This document shows positions 30,235 to 39,004 of a stretch of DNA of 64,000 bases, in pieces; position 1 is the first letter of the stretch, and the number at the start of each line of letters is the position of its first letter. Origin of the DNA: Nocardia huaxiensis (GTDB lineage: Bacteria > Actinomycetota > Actinomycetes > Mycobacteriales > Mycobacteriaceae). The translations under genes and the position numbers were made by a program. Below the pieces are notes generated by a model. It did not search any database. It was not told the DNA's origin and saw nothing but the letters and a program-made list of their open reading frames with translations. The DNA lies in contig NZ_CP059399.1 of NCBI RefSeq assembly GCF_013744875.1, forward strand, positions 310,001 through 374,000, in the 5' to 3' direction.

Positions 30235-32532
30235 ATGGTGCATGCGGAGGGCACGAGTGTGGATCCATTGACGGATTCCGACACGGGCGGCGAGACCCGC
30301 TCGCTGCTGGCGGCCGTCGCCGCGCGTTTCACCTCGGCCTGGGAAGCTGCCGGTTCGCCGCCTGATATCTCCGAATTTCTGCCTGCCGCACCGGAATTGC
30401 GCCGCCTGTGCCTCATCGAGCTGATCAAGGTCGATCTGGAATACCGGTGGATCCGCTACGACTATCCGAAGCGCCTTGCCGAATATCGCACCGAATACGA
30501 CGAATTACGTTCCGGCCCACTGCCTCCGGATCTCGCCTACGAGGAATTCCACGCCCTGCGCCGCTCCGGCCGCGGCCCCGACCACAGCGGCTACCCGACC
30601 GAGGCCGGTTCCACCGCCGCCGCCTGGATGACCCGCGACTACCGCAGCACCCTGATCGCCCGCCCGCAGGCGCGGCAGGCCCTCGACGGCATCGAGGTCG
30701 GCGACCGCGTGGACGACTTCGATCTGCTGGTGGAACTCGGCGCGGGCGCGTTCGCCCGCGTCTTCCTGGCCCGGCAGCGCTCCATGCAACGCCTTGTGGC
30801 CGTGAAGATCTCGCAGAACCACGGCACCGAATCCGAGACCCTCGCCCAGCTCGATCACGAGCACATCGTGCGCGTTTTCGACCAGCGCCTGCTGGCCGAG
30901 CGGGAACTCAAACTGCTGTACATGCAGTACGTTCCGGGCGGCACCCTGTCGAAGGTGCTGCGCCTGGTGCGCGAGCGCCCACCCGATCAGCGGGACGGCG
31001 GGCTGCTGCTGGAGGCCGTCGATTCATCCATGCGCGACAAGGGCGGTCTGGTGCCGGGGGAATCCGCCGCGCGGCTGGTCGTGCACGAGCGCACCTGGCC
31101 GGAAACCGTTGCGTGGCTGGGCAGTCGGCTGGCCCGCGCCCTCGACTACGCGGCCGCCAACGGCGTGCTGCATCGCGACATCAAGCCCGCGAACATCCTG
31201 CTCACCGCCGACGGCCTGCCCAAGCTCGCGGATTTCAACATCAGTTTCAGTTCACACGTGGCGGGCACCAGCCCGCTCGCGTACTTCGGCGGTTCGCTGG
31301 CCTACATGTCGCCCGAGCAGCTGGCCGCCTGCCATCCCCAATTACCGGATACGGCAGAGGATCTGGACGGCCGCAGCGATATCTACGCGCTCGGCGTGGT
31401 GCTGTGGGAACTGCTCACCGGCAAGCGTCCCTTCGACGACGAGACCCGGGCCGGGGACTCCGAGTCCTCCCTGGAGCGCATGCTGGAACTGCGTCAGCAG
31501 GAGGTGGATCCGCGGCATCTGGGCGAACTGCCGCCGGACTGCCCGCCCACCCTGCGCCGGGTGCTGTTGAAATGCCTTGCCCCGCACCGCGAGGACCGCT
31601 GGCCGACCGGCGCCGCCCTGGCCCAGCAGCTGGACCTGTGCCTCGATCACCGCGCCCGCGATCTGGTCGATCCCCCGGCGGGGAGCTGGCGGGCCCGGGT
31701 GGGCCCGTGGTCGCTGATCCTGCTGATCACCCTGGCCAGCGCGGTCGGCGATTTCGCCGGCACGCTGTACAGCAATCTGCACAACGGCCCGCTGTGGGAT
31801 CTGTGGTTCACCGAGGCCGAACAGCACACATTGCGCGTGATCGGCACGGCCATGGCGATTTTCAGCACGCCCGCCGCGGTCGGTCTCACGAACTATCTGT
31901 GCCGGCGCGGCTTCTTCGTCTGGCGCGGGCTACGCCGAGGCCGCAAATATGATCCGGTGACGCTGGCGCGCGGCAGGCTCGACACCCTGTGGGACGGTGA
32001 CCGGGTCGCCATCGTGGCCTTCGGCTGGTGGGTGGTGTCGGCGGTGGTGGCCTCGATCGCCATGGTGGCCTTCACCGACCTGGCGCCCGGCCGGCTGGTG
32101 AATCTGGCTGCCACCCTGCTGGTTTCGGGTGCGATCGCGGTCGCGTACCCGTTCTTCGTGGTGACGTTCTTCGTGGTGCGCTGCTTCTATCCGCGCCTGC
32201 TCTCGCACGGCGAGACGGCCAGCGATCATCACGCGCTGCGCGCGCTGGCCCGTCGCTGCACCATGTATCTGGTTGTGGCGGCGGCGCTTCCGCTGATCGG
32301 CGTGGTGATCAGCCTGATCTTCCTGACCCCGCACGAGGTGTCGCTGGTGATCGAGCCGATCAAGTGGCTGTGCCTGGTCGCGGTGCTGGGTTTCGTGCTC
32401 GACTACTGGCTGTTCCGGCAGCTGGAGGCGGACCTGCGGGCGTTCGAGCGCGCCTTTTCTGCGCCGCTCACCCTGGGCACGGCGACCCGGATCGGTCCGG
32501 GAACACCGGTCCGGCTATCGCCGTCCGCTTAG
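30235..32532 (+). CDS. Ser/Thr protein kinase with unusual N-terminal domain and six-helix membrane C-terminus
   Basis: A 765-residue Hanks-type kinase. Residues about 24-105 (RFTSAWEAAGSPPDISEFLP, LIELIKVDLEYRW, AYEEF) form a helical module that I know mainly from planctomycete kinases. The kinase domain (about 161-475) has a Gly loop ELGAGAFARVF, Lys191 in VAVKIS, Glu201, HRDIKPAN (catalytic Asp315), DFN instead of DFG (333-335), SPE, and D382. Five or six membrane helices follow (about 492-740) with no extracellular sensor. ATG 30235 has GGAGG upstream. It is monocistronic. The target is unknown. Confidence 0.9.
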   Translation: MVHAEGTSVDPLTDSDTGGETRSLLAAVAARFTSAWEAAGSPPDISEFLPAAPELRRLCLIELIKVDLEYRWIRYDYPKRLAEYRTEYDELRSGPLPPDLAYEEFHALRRSGRGPDHSGYPTEAGSTAAAWMTRDYRSTLIARPQARQALDGIEVGDRVDDFDLLVELGAGAFARVFLARQRSMQRLVAVKISQNHGTESETLAQLDHEHIVRVFDQRLLAERELKLLYMQYVPGGTLSKVLRLVRERPPDQRDGGLLLEAVDSSMRDKGGLVPGESAARLVVHERTWPETVAWLGSRLARALDYAAANGVLHRDIKPANILLTADGLPKLADFNISFSSHVAGTSPLAYFGGSLAYMSPEQLAACHPQLPDTAEDLDGRSDIYALGVVLWELLTGKRPFDDETRAGDSESSLERMLELRQQEVDPRHLGELPPDCPPTLRRVLLKCLAPHREDRWPTGAALAQQLDLCLDHRARDLVDPPAGSWRARVGPWSLILLITLASAVGDFAGTLYSNLHNGPLWDLWFTEAEQHTLRVIGTAMAIFSTPAAVGLTNYLCRRGFFVWRGLRRGRKYDPVTLARGRLDTLWDGDRVAIVAFGWWVVSAVVASIAMVAFTDLAPGRLVNLAATLLVSGAIAVAYPFFVVTFFVVRCFYPRLLSHGETASDHHALRALARRCTMYLVVAAALPLIGVVISLIFLTPHEVSLVIEPIKWLCLVAVLGFVLDYWLFRQLEADLRAFERAFSAPLTLGTATRIGPGTPVRLSPSA

Positions 32533-32553
32533 CGCCGACGGCTCCGGTGCGCT

Positions 32554-32934
32554 TCAGGCGCGGCCGTGCCGCTGTTCGTAGGCGTCGCGTTCGGCGGCTT
32601 CGCGGGCGCGGCGGTCGGCGTCGGCCAGGGCCGGATCGAGGCCGTGCTTGATGAGCCGGTTGCGCCGGAACACGTAGGTGAGGGCGACGGTGAAGTAGAT
32701 GAGCGGCAGGTACAGCAGCGCCATCATGGCCAGGCCCATCCAGAGTGGGCCGGGGATGAGCAGGAAGAGGCTGAGCACCGGGATCATCGGGATCAGCATG
32801 CGCAGCAGGTAGCGGCGGGTGGCCCCGGGGCCGGTCACATCGTTCAGCACCCACTCTCGCATGGAGGGCGGCAGGGTGCGCCCGCAGACGTAGCCGATCC
32901 GTTGCGGCAGGGAGGGGGTGGTGCGCTCGGACAT
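32554..32934 (-). CDS. DUF5313-family membrane protein
   Basis: A 126-residue protein with the mycolic-actinomycete DUF5313 pattern: a conserved N-terminus (PSLPQRIGYVCGRTLPPSMREWV, N-D-V-x-GPGATRRYLLR), two membrane helices (MLIPMIPVLSLFLLIPGPLW and MALLYLPLIYFTVALTYVF) and a charged C-terminal tail (HGLDPALADADRRAREA). Function unknown. ATG 32934. Same strand as the SRPBCC gene upstream, separated by about 70 bases. Confidence 0.85.
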   Translation of the reverse strand: MSERTTPSLPQRIGYVCGRTLPPSMREWVLNDVTGPGATRRYLLRMLIPMIPVLSLFLLIPGPLWMGLAMMALLYLPLIYFTVALTYVFRRNRLIKHGLDPALADADRRAREAAERDAYEQRHGRA

Positions 32935-33005
32935 GTGCTCAGGATTCCTGGTGCGCGCGGGTGGGACAACTCCGGGGGTCGGCGGCGTTGACGACCCGGC
33001 GTCGG

Positions 33006-33467
33006 TCAGGCGTTGCTGCGGGCGGCGTGGAATTCGGCGACCTGGGTGACCAGGTTGTGGGTGGAGGACTTCACGGCGAGTTTCACGAACGGCTCGATGG
33101 TCTTGCCGAGCAGCTTGCCCGCGATGCCGCCGGGCACCCGGTAGTCGACGATGGCGTCGATGGTGGAGGCGTTCTCGCCCTTGGCGTGGAACAGGAAGGT
33201 GGATTCGATCTCGAAGCCCTTGATGGATTTCACGGCGATGGCGTAGCCGGGCTCGTGCCGCACGATCTTGATGGTGGAGTGCAGGGTGACCGGGCCCAGG
33301 CCGATGGTGCCGTCGAACGTGGCGTCCACGCCTTCGGTCTGCTCGGTGATGGGTTCGAACGCGCTGATCTCATTGATGAAGCGCGGCAGATGGCGGTAGT
33401 CGTTGACGTAGGCGAAGGCGGATTCGGCCGGTGCGGCGCATTCCGCGACGATCTTGACTGCTGTCAT
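33006..33467 (-). CDS. SRPBCC (polyketide cyclase/START-like) protein
   Basis: A 153-residue START/Bet v1-fold protein that binds a hydrophobic ligand in its cavity. VKIVAECAAPAESAFAYVND forms strand 1 and the N-terminal helix, and the long C-terminal helix is GKLLGKTIEPFVKLAVKSST. Similar mycobacterial and nocardial proteins are annotated as polyketide cyclase/dehydrase or lipid-binding. No catalytic residues are obvious, so transport or sequestration is as likely as catalysis. Confidence 0.85.
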   Translation of the reverse strand: MTAVKIVAECAAPAESAFAYVNDYRHLPRFINEISAFEPITEQTEGVDATFDGTIGLGPVTLHSTIKIVRHEPGYAIAVKSIKGFEIESTFLFHAKGENASTIDAIVDYRVPGGIAGKLLGKTIEPFVKLAVKSSTHNLVTQVAEFHAARSNA

Positions 33468-33563
33468 GCCAAAACAGTAACGGGTTCTAGTTTCTGGCGC
33501 TGTTCATGAGGTGGAGCTCACGTTATGCGGAGCTGGAATGGAACACGCTGTGTTCACAAGGCA

Positions 33564-34529
33564 TTACGCCGTGACGGCCAACGTGGCGGCCAGACCGAAC
33601 ACTACCGCCATCACCAGCACTTCGAAAATCGCGCGGCGCAAAGAGGACTCGGCGTCCATTCGGTGATCCGCCGCCACCGGCACCCAGCGGGTGCGCCACC
33701 ACCAGCCCAGCGCCAGCAGTCCCGCCAGCAGCACCGTCTTCGCCAGCAGGATGCGCCCGTAACCGGTGGTCGCCAATTCCACCACCCCGCCGACCCGCAC
33801 CAGACCGTTCACGATTCCGGTGAGCGTCACCGTCGCGGCCAGCACCAGCGCCCACCGCGAATACCGGGGGAGCAGCACCGCCCATTCACCACGCGTGCGC
33901 ACCGTGAGCGCCAGTGCGAGAAGCACTCCGAACCACGCCGACGCGGCCAGCGCGTGCACCGCACCCAGCAGCGAACCGAACGCCTGCTGCGACATGTGCC
34001 CGGTGATCGGCCGCAGCGCCAAGGTCACCGCCGTGAACACCAGCACCAGATCCGCCGTCGCCCGATCGGGCCGGCGGAATCCGAAGGCGCTGTAGCCCGC
34101 CACCGCCCCCGACCCGATGAGGATGGCGATCCCGATCTGCCCGCCGCTCACCTCGGACAGATAGTCCCCGAACTGGGAGCCGCCCAGCTCACGCGCCGAG
34201 GTTCCCACCACCTCGGACGCCTCGAACACCAGCATGGCGAATTCCATTGCCGCCCACAGCCCTGCGACCACCGCGAGCAGCCGCCACGACGGCGACAGCC
34301 GCTCGGACAGTCGCGGCAGCGCGGCCAGCCCGAGCACCGTCGCGCCCGCGCAGTCCGCGAGCACCCGGGTCGGCGCTTCCGGCTGCACCGGATCGTTCCC
34401 GGCCAGCGCCCAGGCGATTCCCGCGCCGCACAGTCCGATCGGGACGACCAGCAGCAGCCATTTCAGTGAGCTGCTGCCGCCGGTCGCCCCGCGCTCCCGG
34501 CGACGATCGGTGCGGTCGAACCGATTCAC
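33564..34529 (-). CDS. CopD-family copper membrane protein
   Basis: Polytopic membrane protein of the CopD family, associated with copper import or delivery from the envelope. The 321-residue product has about eight helices, with GSLLGAVHALAASAWFGVLLAL carrying the conserved H-x-x-A-x-x-x-W-x-G feature of CopD, then LLAKTVLLAGLLALGW. GTG 34529 overlaps the copC stop (GTGA), so the stop/start coupling supports this start over one further upstream. Last gene of the ycnI-copC-copD operon. Confidence 0.88.
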   Translation of the reverse strand: MNRFDRTDRRRERGATGGSSSLKWLLLVVPIGLCGAGIAWALAGNDPVQPEAPTRVLADCAGATVLGLAALPRLSERLSPSWRLLAVVAGLWAAMEFAMLVFEASEVVGTSARELGGSQFGDYLSEVSGGQIGIAILIGSGAVAGYSAFGFRRPDRATADLVLVFTAVTLALRPITGHMSQQAFGSLLGAVHALAASAWFGVLLALALTVRTRGEWAVLLPRYSRWALVLAATVTLTGIVNGLVRVGGVVELATTGYGRILLAKTVLLAGLLALGWWWRTRWVPVAADHRMDAESSLRRAIFEVLVMAVVFGLAATLAVTA

Positions 34530-35077
34530 TTGCGCTGCTTGTTCTTTCCACCCAGCAGGGCGAAGGCCAGGCCGCCGCCGAACAACACCACCGCACCCGC
34601 GATGAACACCCACAGCGGGACGCCGCCGTCGTCCGAACCACCGGACGCGGCATTGGCATTCGCCTTCGCGCCCGGAGTTCCATTGCCCGCCTTGGTGAGG
34701 GTGAAGCTGCGGGTGCCGCTCACCGGATGACCGTCGGCCGAGGTGACCCGGTACGCGATCTTGTATTCACCGGCCGGTCCGAGTTCGCCGACCTCGATGC
34801 TCGCCGTCGCGCCCTCGATGAGCGGCTGGCCCTTGGACCACAGATTGCCGTCGGGGCCGGTGACCGTCATGGACGGGAAGTTCGGCTGCAGGTCCTCGTT
34901 GAAGGTGACGCTCACCCGCGCGGGCGAGGCGTCGATCTGCGCGCCGTCCGCCGGTGAGGAGCCGATGGCAGCCGAATGCGCGCCGGCGGTTCCGGCGCCC
35001 AGCAGGGCGAAACCGGTCACCAGCAGGCCGGTGAGCACACCGGCGAACAGTTTGCGGGTCATGCGACGGTCCTTCAT
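34526..35077 (-). CDS. CopC-family copper-binding protein with C-terminal membrane anchor
   Basis: Envelope copper-binding protein, 183 residues: a signal peptide (about 1-33, ending GTAGAHS, which places the copper-ligand His at the mature N-terminus), the CopC beta-sandwich (SSPADGAQI, VTFNEDLQP, YRVTSADGHPVSGTRSFT, with the second ligand set D-G-H-P), a disordered linker and a membrane helix (LWVFIAGAVVLFGGGLAFALL). ATG 35077 overlaps the ycnI stop; the stop overlaps the copD start. Confidence 0.92.
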   Translation of the reverse strand: MKDRRMTRKLFAGVLTGLLVTGFALLGAGTAGAHSAAIGSSPADGAQIDASPARVSVTFNEDLQPNFPSMTVTGPDGNLWSKGQPLIEGATASIEVGELGPAGEYKIAYRVTSADGHPVSGTRSFTLTKAGNGTPGAKANANAASGGSDDGGVPLWVFIAGAVVLFGGGLAFALLGGKNKQRK

Positions 35078-35727
35078 GCGCGGCGGCTCCGGATCAGGCT
35101 GCCCAGGCCGAGGGCGGTGCCCAGCGCGCCCAGCGCCAGGCCGACGCCGCCGAGCCAGCGGGCGGTGTCGTCGGTGTCGTGCGCGGCTGCGGTCTCGCCG
35201 CCGTCCACCTTGTGCTCGTCGCCGGAACCATTGGCGGACGCCAGTTTCAGTGACGGCGCGGGGTGCTCCGGTTCGGTGCCGTCCGCGTTCTCCTGCTGAT
35301 CCCAGGCCACGACCTTGCCGTCGCTGTAGGTCTGGGTGGCGTTGAAGCTGACGGTGTCCTGCTTGGGCAGCGGGCCCAGCGAGAGCACGAAGCGCTGGAA
35401 CTGGCCCTGCCCGATACCCGCATTGCCCGGATCGGCGGTCCAGGTGACGGCGGTGGCCTCACCCTTCTCGTTCCGGTCGATCTTCGCGGTCCAGCCCGGC
35501 AGCGGCTCGGTGCGGACGCTCTTCAGATTCGGCACGGCCACAGTGAGTTTCGTGGTCGACGCGGTGTCCGACTCGTTGGGCACCTTGAAGGTGAGGACGG
35601 TGTACTTGCCCTGGGCCGCGCCGGGTGCGTCCACGGTGACGTGCGCGGACGCCACGCCCGCCCCCAGCAGGGTGAGGCTCGCGGCCACGGCGGCCGTGCC
35701 GAGCGCACGCGAAAGAGAGATGTGCAT
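35074..35727 (-). CDS. YcnI-like (DUF1775) copper-associated membrane-anchored protein
   Basis: A 217-residue exported protein: a signal peptide (to ASAHVTVDAPG, leaving the conserved mature N-terminal His that in YcnI binds Cu(II) together with Trp), a DUF1775 beta-sandwich with conserved Trp (GWTAKI, VTWTADPG), and a C-terminal membrane helix before RSRRA. AGAAGG lies upstream of ATG 35727. It leads the ycnI-copC-copD operon; all three are linked by stop/start overlaps. Confidence 0.92.
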   Translation of the reverse strand: MHISLSRALGTAAVAASLTLLGAGVASAHVTVDAPGAAQGKYTVLTFKVPNESDTASTTKLTVAVPNLKSVRTEPLPGWTAKIDRNEKGEATAVTWTADPGNAGIGQGQFQRFVLSLGPLPKQDTVSFNATQTYSDGKVVAWDQQENADGTEPEHPAPSLKLASANGSGDEHKVDGGETAAAHDTDDTARWLGGVGLALGALGTALGLGSLIRSRRA

Positions 35728-35770
35728 GGGTGAGAGACCTTCTCTGGAAAGGTTTACGGGTGAACGGAAC

Positions 35771-36259
35771 TCACACCGTCACCGGTGGCGCGCGTGGTCC
35801 CGCCGCCCACGCCCCGAGCAGGCTCTTCGCCCTACCCGCGGCCCGTACCCAGCGAGTGCCGCCCACCCGCACCGGCAACCCCACCGGCCGCGTCGACACC
35901 ACCCGAATCGCCTGCGAGACAACCCCGTAGAGCCGCTCCGCGACGAGAATCAAGAATGCGAACGCGACGGCCGCGGCGGCATGCGCACCCGCCATCGCCC
36001 CGTCCATCGCGAAATCAGCGGTGCCGGAATGCCCTTGATGCGCCAGCCCGCTCAACGCGACATGGCCCACCGGCTGTCCGGCCGCCATGAGCGCGAGCAA
36101 TGCCGCCGGAGAGCGCGACGCCGACACACCCACCCCGATCGCCGCCGCGGCGAGCAACAGCAAGGTCGAGCCGGTCGAATCCGGATACCCGCCACCCGCC
36201 TGCCCGTGTGCCGCCACCGCGAGTGCGGCCATGGCGGTGCCCGCCAGCATTCCGCGCAC
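35771..36259 (-). CDS. Four-helix membrane protein next to the copper operon, 5' region altered by a repeat insertion
   Basis: About 162 residues if read from GTG 36259 (ATG 36250 is also possible): four hydrophobic helices (for example MLAGTAMAALAVAAHGQ and HAAAAVAFAFLILVAERLYG) and several His residues near helix ends (GHVALSGLAHQGHSG). The open frame continues upstream to 36508, but that part consists of a REPIN-like insertion and a 27-bp triple repeat, so it is unlikely to be original coding sequence. The gene ends 44 bases before ycnI on the same strand. A copper-related role is inferred from position and His content only. Confidence 0.6.
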   Translation of the reverse strand: MRGMLAGTAMAALAVAAHGQAGGGYPDSTGSTLLLLAAAAIGVGVSASRSPAALLALMAAGQPVGHVALSGLAHQGHSGTADFAMDGAMAGAHAAAAVAFAFLILVAERLYGVVSQAIRVVSTRPVGLPVRVGGTRWVRAAGRAKSLLGAWAAGPRAPPVTV

Positions 36260-36291
36260 CGTGTTCGCCCCGATACCTCCGTCATTCCCTC

Positions 36292-36381
36292 CGTCATTCC
36301 CGCGTGCTTTTGGCGGGAATCCATGGAACCCGTTGGTGCGCAGCGTGTGTGGATCCCGGCCAAAAGCACGCCGGGATGACG
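36292..36381. repeat. REPIN-like inverted pair of hairpin elements
   Basis: Two 32-bp arms in inverted orientation (36292-36323 and 36350-36381), 28 of 32 positions identical when aligned. Each arm alone forms a hairpin with an 8-bp stem and the same loop GTGCTTTTG: ATTCCCGC/GCGGGAAT in the left arm, ATCCCGGC/GCCGGGAT (complement strand) in the right arm. The four differences are two compensatory pairs, which supports a selected stem. It lies in the 5' region of the membrane gene above. Confidence 0.85.
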
Positions 36382-36461
36382 AGGGGGAGCCGCCGGCCAG
36401 TGCCGACGAGGGGGAGCCGCCGGCCAGTGCCGACGAGGGGGAGCCGCCGACCAGTGCCGAT
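36381..36461. repeat. Three tandem copies of a 27-bp unit
   Basis: Units at 36381-36407, 36408-36434 and 36435-36461, beginning GAGGGGGAGCCGCC; the third differs at two positions. It is a nine-codon period, read on the minus strand as GGSPSSALA repeats. It abuts the REPIN-like element directly. Confidence 0.92.
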
Positions 36462-36517
36462 ACGCCGGGGAACGGTCCCTGGCGGTCGTCTCTTCGTCGG
36501 CGGTGCATGGTTGGGGC

Positions 36518-37156
36518 TCAGTTCACGCCGAGGCGTGCGAGCACGTCGGCTTCGATGCCGGACAGCTCGTTGGAGATCGAGGCGTGCACGGCGCGGCGGC
36601 GCTGCGCCGGCATCTGATCGGAGGTGCGGACCGCCGCGGTGAGGCTGTCGAGCCGGTCGCGGGTGGCGGCCACGAACTTCTTGGTGTCGGTGTCGCCGCT
36701 CTTGCCCTCGATCTCCTGCAGCGTCGCTTCGATATTCGCGATCCGGGCCTGCAAACGCGCTCCGGGACCGGAGAATTCGCCGAGCTGGTTCACGCCGATG
36801 CCGAGCTGCTGCGCGCGCCGCGCGTCCAGCTGCCCGCGCACGAACGTCGCACCCCGGTAGGCGAGCGGCGCCAGCACCGGAACCAGAATCCGCGCCACGC
36901 TCAGGTACTTGCGCACCTGCGCGGCACTGAACGGATCCCGCTCCGCCTTGGCGGCCAGCTTCAGCGCGGCCTTCTCCTCGGCCTGCAACTTCGCGACCTC
37001 GGCCTTGGCGACCTTCTGCTGCGTCTTGTTCTCGGCCCGGTTCCGTTTGCGCTCGTTGCGCGCCCCGAGCTTGGCCTCCATCGCGGCCTTGTGCTTGAGG
37101 GCTTTCGCCTCGGCTCGGCGGCTGACCCGCTTCTTGCGCTTGGTGAACAACCCCAT
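36518..37156 (-). CDS. DUF6474-like Lys/Arg-rich protein
   Basis: A 212-residue protein found in mycolic actinomycetes; function unknown. The N-terminal third is a highly basic helix (MGLFTKRKKRVSRRAEAKAL, many Ala/Lys/Glu), probably a coiled coil; there is a short hydrophobic segment (about 90-110, LSVARILVPVLAPLAYRGA) and a helical C-terminus (DRLDSLTAAV, QRRRAVHASISNEL). GGAGG lies eight bases before ATG 37156. It is divergent from the RecB-like nuclease. The family name is from memory. Confidence 0.8.
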   Translation of the reverse strand: MGLFTKRKKRVSRRAEAKALKHKAAMEAKLGARNERKRNRAENKTQQKVAKAEVAKLQAEEKAALKLAAKAERDPFSAAQVRKYLSVARILVPVLAPLAYRGATFVRGQLDARRAQQLGIGVNQLGEFSGPGARLQARIANIEATLQEIEGKSGDTDTKKFVAATRDRLDSLTAAVRTSDQMPAQRRRAVHASISNELSGIEADVLARLGVN

Positions 37157-37354
37157 AAATGGCCTCCGTCATGCTGGTTCGCCATGGCAGCACAGGGCCG
37201 GGGGATGCCTGTCCGCCCATGTCACACAGTTTGAGCCTCACCCTATCCGGTGGGGAACCTCGCTTGCGAGCACTATGCCCGTTGTACGACCCGCGTCAGC
37301 GGGTCCGGGGGCGGGCGGGTCCGGGTGTCGGGGGTTGCCGCCATACTGGCAGGC

Positions 37355-39004
37355 GTGTATTCGGGCATCGGCGACCATGGCGAGCGGGCTGCGTTTCTGG
37401 ACGCGCGTGCGCTGATCGGGTGCCGGCACCGGCTGCTTCTGGATGCCACCCACCCGGGCGTGCTGACCGGAGTGGCCGAGGACGCCGGCGTGCAGCAGCG
37501 GCGGGAAGCGGCGGCCGCGCACAGAGCGCAGGTGCGCGACACGCTGATCTCCGCGAGTCCGGACAGCTGGGTGGTCATCGAGTCCGGGGTGCCCGCGTCG
37601 CAGCGCGCCGAGGCGACCATGCGGGCCATGGAGAACGGGGCCGAACGGATCTGGGGCGGGCTGCTGCCGCAGGAGTCCGACACCGGCCGGCGCGGCGGCT
37701 GCGAGATCCTGTGGCGGGATGCGGATCGCGGCGGATACATCCCGGTGATCGTGGTGAACCACAAGATCACCGATCCCCGGCAGCCGGACCCGGCCGACTA
37801 CCACCCCACCACCAGCGACATGTACGAGTGGATTCCCAAGCCGGACAAGCATGTCCGCACCCGGCCGCAACCACGCGACCAGCAGCGCCTGGCGCACCTG
37901 TACCGGATGCTGCAGCGGCACGGCTACGCGAGCCCGGCCCTGGTGGGCGGCGCGATCGGCTACCACTTCGACCGGATTCTGGTGCACGACCTCGGCCCGA
38001 TCCTCGACGATTACGACCGCCGCTACGCCGACCGCATCGCCGTCGTGCGCGGCGAACTCCCCACGGTCCCGTCCAAGGTGCCCGAGTGCCGGCAGTGCCC
38101 GTGGTGGAGCCGCGCCCCCGAGGAGGGCAAGCCCAGCTGTGAACGCTGGCTGTCCGAGCATCGCGATGTGAGCCTGGTGGCCCCCGGCTCGCGCGCCGAG
38201 GTGCTGCGCCGGCACGGCGTGGAGACCATCGACGATCTGGCCGCCTGGTCCGGCGACGACCCGGACGACTGGCAGTACGAGCCGTTCACCGAAACCATTG
38301 TCACCGCACGGGCTTGGGCCACCGGCGCCCCGCTGGTCCGCCGCGTCGAGCAGGTGCGGGTGCAGCGCGCCGACGTCGAAGTGGATGTGGACCTGGAGAG
38401 CTTCCAGGAGCACGGCGCCTACCTCTGGGGCACCCTGCTCGACGGCGTCTACCGCCCGTTCGTCACCTGGGATCCGCTGCCCACCGAGGACGAGGGCCGC
38501 TCCTTCGCCGAATTCTGGACCTGGCTCATGCGGATCCGCGCCGACGCCAAGGCGGAGGGCAAAACCTTTGCCGCCTACTGCTATTCGCGCACCGCCGAGG
38601 ACAAGTGGCTCTACGAGTCGGCCCGCCGCTTCGCCGGCATGCCCGGCATCCCCACCGAACGCGAGGTGCAGCGTTTCGTCGACAGCCCCGACTGGGTCGA
38701 CATGTTCCAGGCCGTGTCCGAGCAGTTCATCTGCCCGAACGGCAAGGGCCTCAAGAAGATCGCCCCTGTCGCCGGTTTCGCCTGGCGCGATCCGGAGGCC
38801 GGGGGAGAGGCGTCCATGAGCTGGTACCGCCTGGCCGTCGGCTACGACGGCGGCGAACCGGACATGTCGCAGCGCACCCGCATTCTCGAATACAACGAGG
38901 ACGATGTGCTGGCCACGAAGACGTTGCGGGACTGGATGTCCGAGCGCGCGGATGCCGAGGTTCCCTCGATCGCCGATTTCTCCCGTCGTAGTATCGCGTC
39001 GTGA
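37355..39004 (+). CDS. TM0106-type RecB-like nuclease with probable Fe-S cluster and RNase H-like domain
   Basis: About 549 residues. The N-terminal half is a PD-(D/E)XK RecB-like nuclease fold (VIESGVPASQRAEATM, VIVVNHKITD); the cysteines GCRH near the start and CRQCPWW plus CERWL around 240-265 match the C...CxxC...C pattern that ties the ends of such nucleases with a 4Fe-4S cluster. The C-terminal half resembles a RNase H-like exonuclease (DVEVDVDLESF, ending YNEDDVLATKTLRDWM). I chose GTG 37355: CATACT lies 7 nt upstream, suggesting a leaderless mRNA; GTG 37250 would add 35 unlikely residues. The stop overlaps the htpG start. Confidence 0.85.
   Translation: MYSGIGDHGERAAFLDARALIGCRHRLLLDATHPGVLTGVAEDAGVQQRREAAAAHRAQVRDTLISASPDSWVVIESGVPASQRAEATMRAMENGAERIWGGLLPQESDTGRRGGCEILWRDADRGGYIPVIVVNHKITDPRQPDPADYHPTTSDMYEWIPKPDKHVRTRPQPRDQQRLAHLYRMLQRHGYASPALVGGAIGYHFDRILVHDLGPILDDYDRRYADRIAVVRGELPTVPSKVPECRQCPWWSRAPEEGKPSCERWLSEHRDVSLVAPGSRAEVLRRHGVETIDDLAAWSGDDPDDWQYEPFTETIVTARAWATGAPLVRRVEQVRVQRADVEVDVDLESFQEHGAYLWGTLLDGVYRPFVTWDPLPTEDEGRSFAEFWTWLMRIRADAKAEGKTFAAYCYSRTAEDKWLYESARRFAGMPGIPTEREVQRFVDSPDWVDMFQAVSEQFICPNGKGLKKIAPVAGFAWRDPEAGGEASMSWYRLAVGYDGGEPDMSQRTRILEYNEDDVLATKTLRDWMSERADAEVPSIADFSRRSIAS

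Noticed and set aside
36260..36508. N-terminal extension of the membrane gene at 35771
   Set aside because: The sequence comes from the REPIN-like element and 27-bp repeats and encodes simple GGSPSSALA repeats, so the natural start is probably near 36259.
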